Shown here in pieces: positions 7,393 to 13,975 of a DNA stretch of 17,799 bases (positions within the stretch are counted from its first letter, which is position 1; each line of letters starts with the position of its first letter). The DNA lies in NCBI GenBank assembly GCA_049281195.1, contig JBAPRR010000082.1, positions 1 through 17,799 of the forward strand. The letters are read 5' to 3'. This stretch comes from JBAPRR01 sp049281195. GTDB lineage: Bacteria; Actinomycetota; Acidimicrobiia; Acidimicrobiales; CAVXTF01. A program made the translations under genes and the position numbers. The notes below the pieces were generated by a model. That model was not told the DNA's origin and did no database searches. It saw only the letters and a program-made list of their open reading frames with translations.

Positions 7393-7410
7393 CTTGGCGG
7401 CTGAGCCAAG
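7393..7410. promoter_or_regulatory. 6-bp inverted repeat in the divergent promoter region
   Basis: CTTGGC (7393-7398) and GCCAAG (7405-7410) flank a 6-nt loop, midway between the divergent starts at 7315 and 7455. A second repeat, AGGAG-N4-CTCCT (7429-7442), ends at the -10 box of the small gene. Either could bind a regulator shared by both genes. Confidence 0.35.
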
Positions 7411-7441
7411 GCCGCTTTCGGTCACGGCAGGAGCGGACTCC

Positions 7442-7447
7442 TACCAT
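7442..7447 (+). promoter_or_regulatory. -10 box for a probably leaderless small membrane protein gene
   Basis: TACCAT fits TANNNT and lies exactly 7 nt before ATG 7455. No Shine-Dalgarno sequence lies at a usable distance. This spacing puts the transcription start at or beside the A of the ATG. Confidence 0.5.
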
Positions 7448-7454
7448 TCACGTC

Positions 7455-7703
7455 ATGGCCGTGACGATCTACGGAGTTTGTGCTCTCACCTTCATGATGC
7501 TCATGTACGCGCTCGAATCCCGCAATCGACACTTCATCGCCGCGTTCGCCCTGGGGTGTGCCCTCTCCTCGAGCTACGGCTTCTTAGCCGGGACCTGGCC
7601 GTTCGGGGTCGTCGAAGGGGCCTGGACCCTTGTTGCCCTGCGGCGGTATATGACAACCCGTTCGTCAGCAGGTGAAGCCGGCCAACAGGCGCCCGGCACT
7701 TGA
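7455..7703 (+). CDS. Small conserved membrane protein, 82 aa
   Basis: The predicted protein has two or three hydrophobic segments: YGVCALTFMMLMYALE near the start, FIAAFALGCALSSSYGFLAG in the middle and WPFGVVEGAWTLVALRRY. The GTWPFGVVEGxWxxVALRR pattern recurs, as I recall it, in short uncharacterised actinobacterial membrane proteins. The frame is open further upstream (to 7269), but that part is Arg-rich and overlaps the divergent gene. ATG 7455 is chosen because TACCAT lies 7 nt upstream, as in leaderless transcripts. It is divergent from the DUF642-FGLLP gene and ends 16 bp from the GH92 stop, tail to tail. No function is known to me. Confidence 0.7.
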   Translation: MAVTIYGVCALTFMMLMYALESRNRHFIAAFALGCALSSSYGFLAGTWPFGVVEGAWTLVALRRYMTTRSSAGEAGQQAPGT

Positions 7704-7719
7704 TCGGTCGGGCTCAGTC

Positions 7720-10491
7720 CTACCCGGCAGTGACCGTGACGGGCTCTACGACGACGGGCAATGCCGTCCCCGAAGCGTCAACGAACGTGAATGAGAGCTT
7801 GTATTTGCCCGCCGGGGTCCCCGGAGCGACGCTCACCATCACCTTCTCTGTTCCTTTTGCTTCAGCTTTGGCGCTGATCGATCCCCCGGCGGCCGGTGTC
7901 ACGGTTATACCGGTTCGTTTTGCCGCAGACGCCTGCCAGGTGACGGACTGCTGAACCTTCTCCGTGTTCTGAATCCCGATGGTCAACGACGAGCTGGATC
8001 CCGCGGCTATCCCCACGCCGTTTTCCTTTTTCCCCGACACGTAGCCGATCGCACCGAGCAAGCCATCGGTGTCAGAAGGTGGCGCATCGTCTGCGGCCGA
8101 GGCCCACGTTTTGTCGGGTTGCGACGCCAGAACCCAATCAACCGTCCCACCGTCAGCCAGGAGGCTCCCCGGCAGGTACGCATCCGTCCACGACGATCCG
8201 TTCACTGTCACGCTCTGTACGTACGGGGAGTCGCCTGCCGCAGCGGGAGCGGACTCGACGATCGATTTGCCGCGGCCCAGGCTGATTTTGATGGAGCTGA
8301 ACTCCGGGCTCCCGAGGGCAACGTCGGCGGAGCCGGGTGTTTCCGGATAGGCACCAATTTCGGACCACACGATCCACGAGCTCATAGCTCCAAGGTCATC
8401 GTTTCCGGGGAGGCCGGCCGGAGTGTCGGGAAAGAGCTGACTCTGGATCTCGCGCACGACCTGCTGGGTCATGTACGGAGCCCCGGCATAGTCGTATTCC
8501 CACGGAATGTCGAAGCTCGGTTCATCACCCATCTGAATACGCTTCGAGCTCGAGCTGGTGACGCTTTCGGTAAGTCCGTCCAGGTAACCGACCCACGCCC
8601 GGTTGCCGCCTTCTGCAGCGATGATGCCTTTGAGATCGAATGGCAGCTCGGCCGTATAGATGTACGAGTCCGCTTCAACGAACCCCGTGTACGACCGCGG
8701 GCTGAAATTCGCGCGGAATTGTCCATCGACCTCTTTAGGTTGCAGAAAGCCGCTGTCCGGATCGAACACGTTCTGCCAGTTCTGAGCGACTGACGCGAAC
8801 TGTTTGGCCGCGGCCTTCTGTCCGAGATCGGCGGCGAGCAACGAGATCGAGTCGTCTGCGACGTCGTACTCCTCCTGCGTCGAAACAGGTCCGTAGTAGT
8901 TGCAGCAGCCGTAGGACCCGTCGATCGGCAGGTAACCATCGGACATGAAGTAGTCCAGGCCCGGTCGGATGTTGCTCGGCTCAGTTGCCTCGCGCTCCAT
9001 GTCCTGAAGAGCGGTATCGGCGTTGAAATTTCGAGCGCCGTACGCATATGCGTCCGCGATGATGGAATCGGCCGGATCGCCGACCATTATGTAGGTCTCG
9101 CCATTGTCCTCGGACCATTTCGACAGCATGCCGGTCGATTTGTAGCTCTCCAGCAGTGACGTGACCATATCGCTCGCCTGCTGTGGAAACAGCATCGACT
9201 CGAGCGGGATCTCGCTGCGGTAAATGTCCCAGCCCGAATAGTTCGCGTATTCCGCCTGCTGTCCGGCGATCACCGTATGGACCTTGCCGTCGGCGCCGAT
9301 GTACTGGCCGTCGACGTCGCTGGCGACGTTCGGATGCAGGAGCGAGTGGTACAGCGCGGTGTAGAACACGCTTTGCTCTTGGGCGGTCCCTCCCGCGATC
9401 TTGATCCGGTCGAGTGCCTGATTCCAGTCTTCGTTCGCAGCCGATCTGACCGTGTCGACGCTCCAACCGGGGATCTCCGCCGCCGCATTCTGCCGGGCAT
9501 TTGCCGTGCTCACGTAGGAGATGCCGATTTTTGCTACCACCACGGGAGAGCGCGACGTGTTGAACGTCACATATGCGCCGTCGTCAGCACCCGAAGGCGC
9601 TGAGTTCCGCGTCTCCGAGGCGACTGGACCACCGGAGTTATCGACGGCCTGTGTCGGTGAGTACGAGCTGGTAGCGGTGGCCCCGTTCGCCCTCGAAGCA
9701 GCCCATCGTCTGTCGGTGGCGATCTGCGATGGCGACAGATCTGTCTCCAGCTCCGTGGCGCCGGTGTTCACGTCGCTTTTATCCGTCCACACGCCATGTG
9801 AGGTGAAGTCGGTGTTGAACGTCATGTCGAAGTGGAGCGTGTACTTGTTGGTGGCTCCGCAGAACATCCCGCTCGTCACATAGCCCGACACCTCATGATC
9901 GTTGACCACGTGAAAACTGGTAGCTGTGTCGCCGGTCGCGCTATCGGACAACTTGAACAGAAGGTTGGCCTGAGTGGTGCTCGGAAACGTAAAACGTGCG
10001 ATTCCGGCGCGCAGGGTCGTGGATATCTGCGTCTCGATCTCGCCGGCGGTCAATTGGTAATAACCGGGCTGTGCCACCTCCAAGGGATGGTGGAGCGACT
10101 GAGTGGCGGTACCCGGTGAGTCACCAATTGCGCCGGTTGTGGGAAGTATCGGAACGTCGCCTTCGGAGGGACATCCCGGCCCGGAAAGGTGGGTCAGGCT
10201 ATAGCCGGTGATCCAAAGGTCGTTGTAGTAGTAGCCCCCACCATACGGACGGGCCACCGTGTCGGGACTCCACTGCATCATCCCGAACGGCACATCGGCA
10301 CCCGGAAACGTGTCGCCGCCGTTCAGCGTTCCGATGAAGGTGTTGACCAGCGAAGCGGGATCGCTCACGTAAATGCCCGACGCAGCGGCGCCGACAGTGG
10401 GAGCAACGATGGTGACAGCCGCAACGGTGAGGACGGAGATGATTCCGATTCCGATCTTCAGACCCCCGCGGGTCCGGATAAGTCGAGGCAC
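7720..10491 (-). CDS. Secreted GH92-family alpha-mannosidase
   Basis: From GTG 10491 (AAGGAG six bases upstream) the protein is 923 aa with a Sec signal (about 11-37, ending VGAAA). GH92 enzymes are Ca2+-dependent exo-alpha-mannosidases that trim N-glycans or fungal mannan. Visible hallmarks in order are VNTFIGTLNGGDTFPGADVPFG (49-70), LTHLSGPGC (99-107), GWDIYRSEIPL (420-430), YGPVSTQEEYD (533-543), FVEADSYIY (604-612) with Glu606 as the likely acid, GDEPSFDIPWEYDYAG (655-670) and GNDDLGAMSSW (696-706), the segment with the family's base aspartates. A C-terminal beta-sandwich (about 828-921) resembles NEW3/NPCBM-associated domains. An extra ~60-residue loop at about 238-305 is unusual. An AhpD-like gene starts the same strand 41 bp upstream and may share its transcript. 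Linkage preference cannot be deduced. Confidence 0.9.
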   Translation of the reverse strand: MPRLIRTRGGLKIGIGIISVLTVAAVTIVAPTVGAAASGIYVSDPASLVNTFIGTLNGGDTFPGADVPFGMMQWSPDTVARPYGGGYYYNDLWITGYSLTHLSGPGCPSEGDVPILPTTGAIGDSPGTATQSLHHPLEVAQPGYYQLTAGEIETQISTTLRAGIARFTFPSTTQANLLFKLSDSATGDTATSFHVVNDHEVSGYVTSGMFCGATNKYTLHFDMTFNTDFTSHGVWTDKSDVNTGATELETDLSPSQIATDRRWAASRANGATATSSYSPTQAVDNSGGPVASETRNSAPSGADDGAYVTFNTSRSPVVVAKIGISYVSTANARQNAAAEIPGWSVDTVRSAANEDWNQALDRIKIAGGTAQEQSVFYTALYHSLLHPNVASDVDGQYIGADGKVHTVIAGQQAEYANYSGWDIYRSEIPLESMLFPQQASDMVTSLLESYKSTGMLSKWSEDNGETYIMVGDPADSIIADAYAYGARNFNADTALQDMEREATEPSNIRPGLDYFMSDGYLPIDGSYGCCNYYGPVSTQEEYDVADDSISLLAADLGQKAAAKQFASVAQNWQNVFDPDSGFLQPKEVDGQFRANFSPRSYTGFVEADSYIYTAELPFDLKGIIAAEGGNRAWVGYLDGLTESVTSSSSKRIQMGDEPSFDIPWEYDYAGAPYMTQQVVREIQSQLFPDTPAGLPGNDDLGAMSSWIVWSEIGAYPETPGSADVALGSPEFSSIKISLGRGKSIVESAPAAAGDSPYVQSVTVNGSSWTDAYLPGSLLADGGTVDWVLASQPDKTWASAADDAPPSDTDGLLGAIGYVSGKKENGVGIAAGSSSSLTIGIQNTEKVQQSVTWQASAAKRTGITVTPAAGGSISAKAEAKGTEKVMVSVAPGTPAGKYKLSFTFVDASGTALPVVVEPVTVTAG

Positions 10492-10497
10492 GGCGGT

Positions 10498-10503
10498 CTC
10501 CTT
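10498..10503 (-). promoter_or_regulatory. Ribosome-binding site fixing the GH92 start
   Basis: AAGGAG on the minus strand, six bases before GTG 10491. The frame is open 40 codons further upstream, but that part would overlap the upstream gene and precede the signal peptide without a binding site. Confidence 0.75.
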
Positions 10504-10532
10504 CGTATCGGTTGCGACCGGTAGGAAAGCTT

Positions 10533-11018
10533 CTAGACGAGGATCCTCTCCTCTGGTGCTCTCACTCCGATCACGGCAAGCACGCGCCCGAGGCCGAGGA
10601 ACGTGCCGCAACAGATCGTCAGGTCTGCGAGCTCTTCATCCCGATAGGCGGAGCGCAGCCGGCCCCACAGGTCGTCGTCCATCCCCAGGTGGTCGAGTGC
10701 GAACTTTTCGGCGAATTCAGCGGCGAGCTTTTCGCGCTCACTCAGACGGTCAGAGCTTCTCCAGTCCGTGACGTCGCCGTAGAACGTTTCGTCCGCCCCC
10801 ACCGAGGCACCATCACGGGCGCGTGTGTCTCGACACACGGCGCAGTCGTTTATCAGAGCGATCGTCCAGCGCGCGGCTTCGCGCTCGCGAACCGACAGCT
10901 GCGTGTTTCCGTAGACCGCCTGGGAGAGCGCTCCCATACCCTTGGCCATCGCCGGACGCGTGAGCATCCAGTCGACATGCTCTCCGAAGCCCCGTTCCTC
11001 AAAATCGATGCGCGCCAT
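10533..11018 (-). CDS. AhpD/carboxymuconolactone decarboxylase-like protein
   Basis: This ~161-aa all-helical cytosolic protein has the AhpD core: LSVREREAARWTIALINDCAVCRDT followed by LSEREKLAAEFAEKFALD and a C-terminal DEELADLTICCGTFLGLGRVLAVIG. Family members reduce peroxides through a CxxC pair with a nearby His, or decarboxylate lactones. Here CxxC is Cys59 and Cys62 (counting from ATG 11018), but the position usually occupied by His four residues later (CxxCxxxH) is Arg66. Peroxidase chemistry may be altered. The start at ATG 11018 is preferred to GTG 11024 because TAGGGT lies exactly 6 nt upstream, as for a leaderless message. GH92 follows 41 bp downstream on the same strand. Many relatives are annotated only as CMD domain proteins. 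Confidence 0.8.
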   Translation of the reverse strand: MARIDFEERGFGEHVDWMLTRPAMAKGMGALSQAVYGNTQLSVREREAARWTIALINDCAVCRDTRARDGASVGADETFYGDVTDWRSSDRLSEREKLAAEFAEKFALDHLGMDDDLWGRLRSAYRDEELADLTICCGTFLGLGRVLAVIGVRAPEERILV

Positions 11019-11024
11019 GCCCAC

Positions 11025-11030
11025 ACCCTA
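11025..11030 (-). promoter_or_regulatory. -10 box for a probably leaderless CMD-like gene
   Basis: TAGGGT on the minus strand, followed by 6 nt and ATG 11018. No ribosome-binding site is visible. A GCGGA-GGT-TCCGC hairpin sequence lies just upstream at 11039-11051. Confidence 0.5.
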
Positions 11031-11148
11031 TTTCTGTTGCGGAGGTTCCGCCCGAGCCACAGCCCCGTGAGAAGACCCATCCGTCCGGAGAAGTCCCAGC
11101 CCATGGACTTTTGCAGTCAGGATGCAGCCAGACGAGACACCCCGGCTT

Positions 11149-11154
11149 TAGGTT
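11149..11154 (+). promoter_or_regulatory. -10 box for a probably leaderless metallopeptidase gene
   Basis: TAGGTT followed by 6 nt (GTAGCC) and GTG 11161. No Shine-Dalgarno sequence is present. The placement matches the two other TANNNT boxes in this window. Confidence 0.5.
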
Positions 11155-11160
11155 GTAGCC

Positions 11161-11847
11161 GTGGCGCAGCAGCAATCCACCTCGATCCCCCGACGGCCAC
11201 CGGTAGAGGTCCGCGCCAGCACGAAGCGCCGCTCCACCGTTTCGGCGTCGTGGGATGACGGTCGCATCGTCGTTCTGGTGCCCTCCAGGTTGGGCACCGC
11301 AGAGCGCGATGCCGTGGTCGATGAGCTTGTCCAGAGGCTGCTGCGCCGGGCGCCGATGCTCCACTCCGACAATGAGGCATTGGGACGACGTTGCCTGGCC
11401 CTTGGCAACCAGTACCTCGATGGGATCGGTCCGGCCTCGGTCAGATGGGTCGACAACCAGAGGAAACGGTGGGGCTCGTGTTGTCCGAACACGGCGACGA
11501 TCCGGATCTCGAGCCGTCTGAGACCCGTACCGAGCTGGGTCCTCGACGCCGTTCTCGTTCATGAGCTGGCCCACCTGATCGAACCGAATCACTCCAAGCG
11601 CTTCCGCCAACTCGCCGCCCGATACCCGCGGATGGATGAGGCAGACACGTTTCTGCACGGATTCTCCATAGGGCTGGAAGCAGCCATTGACCAGGAGCGC
11701 CAGTGGTTCGCCCAACCGGATGCCGGGGCGACACAGGACGGGTCCGATGATTCCGAGCCGGAGGGCTGTTCCCGAGGATTGATGGAGCACCAGGACGACT
11801 CCTGCTGCGTCGTGGACCAGGGTCGGCTCTTTGATTTCTCCGACTGA
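11161..11847 (+). CDS. YgjP/DUF45-type zinc metallopeptidase
   Basis: This 228-aa protein has the DUF45 (YgjP, SprT/WLM-like) layout: an N-terminal beta-rich part with RIVVLVPSRL, the signature RKRWGSC (101-107), the HExxH helix HELAH (134-138) with Glu135 as catalyst, and the third ligand His144 in NHSKRF. The conserved spacing HELAHLxxxNHSxxF is intact, so it should bind zinc and be active. No signal peptide or membrane segment is seen, so it is probably cytosolic. Cellular substrates of this family are poorly defined. The C-terminal ~45 residues are acidic and Cys-containing (GCSRG, SCCVVDQG) and look like a lineage-specific tail. The start GTG 11161 fits a leaderless promoter. The end overlaps the downstream hydrolase frame by 17 nt if the TTG at 11831 is used. 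Confidence 0.85.
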   Translation: MAQQQSTSIPRRPPVEVRASTKRRSTVSASWDDGRIVVLVPSRLGTAERDAVVDELVQRLLRRAPMLHSDNEALGRRCLALGNQYLDGIGPASVRWVDNQRKRWGSCCPNTATIRISSRLRPVPSWVLDAVLVHELAHLIEPNHSKRFRQLAARYPRMDEADTFLHGFSIGLEAAIDQERQWFAQPDAGATQDGSDDSEPEGCSRGLMEHQDDSCCVVDQGRLFDFSD

Positions 11848-12787
11848 TCCAGCATCTCCGACTGATCCAACTCGTCGACCTCATCCAGCTCGTCGGTCTG
11901 AACTAGCCGTGCGCGTACTGGAGCGGCAAGTCGAGGTCGAGCCCCGAGTCAGCCTCGCCACCTGGACCATCGATGGTCGGCCCCAAGTGGACGGAGGCGC
12001 TACTCCGGGAGCGACCTTCCTACTCGTACACGGACTCGCCTCGAACGCCCGGCTCTGGGACTACACGGCCCTCGAGCTCGCCCGGCTGGGCCATCTCGTC
12101 AGTGCAGTCGATCTGCGTGGCCACGGCGAATCGGACAAGCCCGACCATGGCTACGACTTTCCGACACTGACATCAGACATCGTGAAGGTCTCGAGTTCGC
12201 TCGCGCTCGATCGACCGATCCTTGCGGGCCAGTCTCTCGGGGCGAACCTGGTTTTGGAGACGGCGTGGCTGCACCCGGAGATCTCGCGCGGCATCGTTTG
12301 CGTCGACGGGGGGACCATCGAGCTGAGCCGTACCTTTCCCGATTGGGAGGACGCGGCCACGGTGCTGTCACCTCCGCCCTTGGCCGGAACCAAGCGCGAT
12401 GTCATCGTCAAAATGATGCGCGAAGGTCACCGCAATTGGCCCGAGTCCGGAATCGAGTCCTCGATGGCCAACTTCGCGGTGGAAGCAGACGGCACCGTGG
12501 CTCCGAAGCTCTCACGCGAAAACCACATGAAGATCTTGCGCGGACTGTGGGAGCACAAACCGTCCACTCGTTTCGCGACGCTCGAGGTCCCTGCACTGTT
12601 GGTCTTTGCAGGCGCCCACGGAAGCGGACCGTTCGACAAGCTCGAATCCGCCCGGCGAGCCGAAGAGACGATCCCGAAGGTCCGCGTGGTTTGGTTCGAG
12701 GACGCCGATCACGACATCCACGCGCAGTATCCGGTCGAGCTGGCGGACCTGCTCGACCGCCAGGGGGCCGACGGCTTCTTCGGCTAG
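11831..12787 (+). CDS. Alpha/beta-hydrolase fold protein
   Basis: The fold is clear (numbering from TTG 11831, 318 aa): oxyanion-loop LLVHGLASN (64-72), VDLRGHGESDKP (93-104), nucleophile elbow GQSLGA with Ser135 (133-138), and the terminal His294 in DADHDIHAQYP. The third member of the triad is not obvious: the usual acid position after the sixth or seventh strand reads FAGAHGSGPFD, with His where Asp is common. Substrates could be esters, lactones or CoA thioesters. Two starts are possible: TTG 11831, overlapping the peptidase gene by 17 nt, or GTG 11909, which leaves a 293-aa protein beginning at the conserved part. The TTG-GTG segment is Pro/Thr/Arg-rich and partly built from a tandem duplication, so GTG 11909 may be the true start. 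The stop overlaps that of the minus-strand dehydrogenase in the shared CTAG. Confidence 0.8.
   Translation: MISPTDPASPTDPTRRPHPARRSELAVRVLERQVEVEPRVSLATWTIDGRPQVDGGATPGATFLLVHGLASNARLWDYTALELARLGHLVSAVDLRGHGESDKPDHGYDFPTLTSDIVKVSSSLALDRPILAGQSLGANLVLETAWLHPEISRGIVCVDGGTIELSRTFPDWEDAATVLSPPPLAGTKRDVIVKMMREGHRNWPESGIESSMANFAVEADGTVAPKLSRENHMKILRGLWEHKPSTRFATLEVPALLVFAGAHGSGPFDKLESARRAEETIPKVRVVWFEDADHDIHAQYPVELADLLDRQGADGFFG
11837..11869 (+). repeat. Two-copy 18-bp tandem duplication across the peptidase stop codon
   Basis: TCTCCGACTGATCCA occurs at 11837-11851 and again at 11855-11869, with a 3-nt spacer (18-bp period). The first copy contains the peptidase's TGA stop (11845-11847). In the hydrolase frame the repeat encodes SPTDPA/SPTDPT. 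Confidence 0.85.
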
Positions 12788-13917
12788 GAGCTGCTCCCCG
12801 CAAGTACTGCGCTCGCCACCAACTCCTCCAGATACCTGGTGTCCCACCACGAGATCTGGAGCTGCTTCGCTCTGCGGAAGTGCAGCTGGATGTCGACCTC
12901 GAGCGTGAAACCCATCCCGCCGAAGACTTGCTGGGCCAGCGCCGTCACGTCGCGGTAGGTCCTGCACGCGAACAGCTTCGACATCGGAGCGAGCCGGTCG
13001 ATCGGCTTTCCCTCCGAAGCTGCCCACGCTGCTTGATGGACAAGAGTGTCGCCGCCGTCGACGGTGGTCACCGCGTCGGAAAGGCCGTGGGCTATCGCCT
13101 GGAACGCGCCGAGCGGTTTGTCGAACTGCCTACGGTCCTTCGCGTACTGAACCGTCATGTCGAGCGCGGCGTGCGCGCCCCCCATCGCCTGCGCACCAAG
13201 GAGTATGCACGCGTCTGTCATCACCGCTTCCCACGTTGCCCAACCGGAGTGCTCAGGGCCGACACGCTCTGCTGCAGCCGATTCGAACGTGACGTCATAT
13301 TGCGTGTCGGACCCGATGGAGTACTTCTGTTCGAGCCGGACGCCCGATGCATCAGGCGAGACCAGGAACAGATCGACGTCTGACGGCGAGTCTCCTGTCC
13401 TCGCCAACACGACGAAGGCTGTCGCCGAGCTGGCGAAGGCCACATGGCGCTTTTCTCCGTTGATCTTGAATCCTCCGCCCGCGGCGTCCGCTCTCGCCTG
13501 AACACCGCGCGGCCCGAATCCCGACTCCGGTTCGAGCCATGCCGGGGTGAGGATCGCGTCACCGGTGACGATTCTCGGGAGCCACTCGCTCTTCTGTGCC
13601 TCGCTTCCGGCCACTGACAGAGCGCCAGCGCTCAACACCGCGGACACGAAGTGTGGGATCGGGGCCATGGCCCGTCCGATCTCTTCGTACATGACAACGC
13701 TTTCGAGCGCCGTCATCCCGGATCCCCCGTACTCCTCGGGTAGCAGTATCCCGAGAAGATCCAGGTCTCCCAACTGCTTCCACAGCTCGGGTGAGAAACC
13801 GACAGGATCGTCCTCAAGGTCGCGAACGGTCTGAATCGGGCACAGGGAGTCCACAAGTCCGCGCATGGTCTGGCGGAGCATCTCCTGCTCGGGCGAGAAG
13901 TCCAGATTCAGCACCAC
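12784..13917 (-). CDS. Acyl-CoA dehydrogenase, probable non-catalytic partner subunit (FadE28-like)
   Basis: This 377-aa protein is a full-length acyl-CoA dehydrogenase by fold: LGILLPEEYGGSGM (55-68), TPAWLEPESG (124-133), FKINGEKRHVAFA (150-162), YAKDRRQFDKPLGAFQAI (258-275) with the FAD-contacting Arg, and QQVFGGMGFTLEVDIQLHFRRAK (329-351). The catalytic base is missing at both known positions: the MCAD-type Glu site near 357-359 reads WWD, and the isovaleryl-CoA-type site near 234-237 reads MTDA. It probably pairs with the dehydrogenase at the start of the operon as an alpha2beta2 enzyme, as FadE28-FadE29 do in mycobacterial sterol side-chain oxidation. A strong AAAAGGAG site lies 3 nt before GTG 13917 and 6 nt before GTG 13914; the second may be preferred. 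It is the last operon gene, 58 bp after the hydratase. Confidence 0.85.
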   Translation of the reverse strand: MVLNLDFSPEQEMLRQTMRGLVDSLCPIQTVRDLEDDPVGFSPELWKQLGDLDLLGILLPEEYGGSGMTALESVVMYEEIGRAMAPIPHFVSAVLSAGALSVAGSEAQKSEWLPRIVTGDAILTPAWLEPESGFGPRGVQARADAAGGGFKINGEKRHVAFASSATAFVVLARTGDSPSDVDLFLVSPDASGVRLEQKYSIGSDTQYDVTFESAAAERVGPEHSGWATWEAVMTDACILLGAQAMGGAHAALDMTVQYAKDRRQFDKPLGAFQAIAHGLSDAVTTVDGGDTLVHQAAWAASEGKPIDRLAPMSKLFACRTYRDVTALAQQVFGGMGFTLEVDIQLHFRRAKQLQISWWDTRYLEELVASAVLAGSSS

Positions 13918-13975
13918 GTTCTCCTTTTCATCTTCATCCCCGTCATCCGCATCGCTTCATCGTCCGGCGTGATCA

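Noticed and set aside
12265..13383. 372-aa Arg-rich frame on the plus strand
   Set aside because: It spans two convergent, well-supported genes (hydrolase and dehydrogenase) in other frames and has the composition of a GC-skewed shadow frame.
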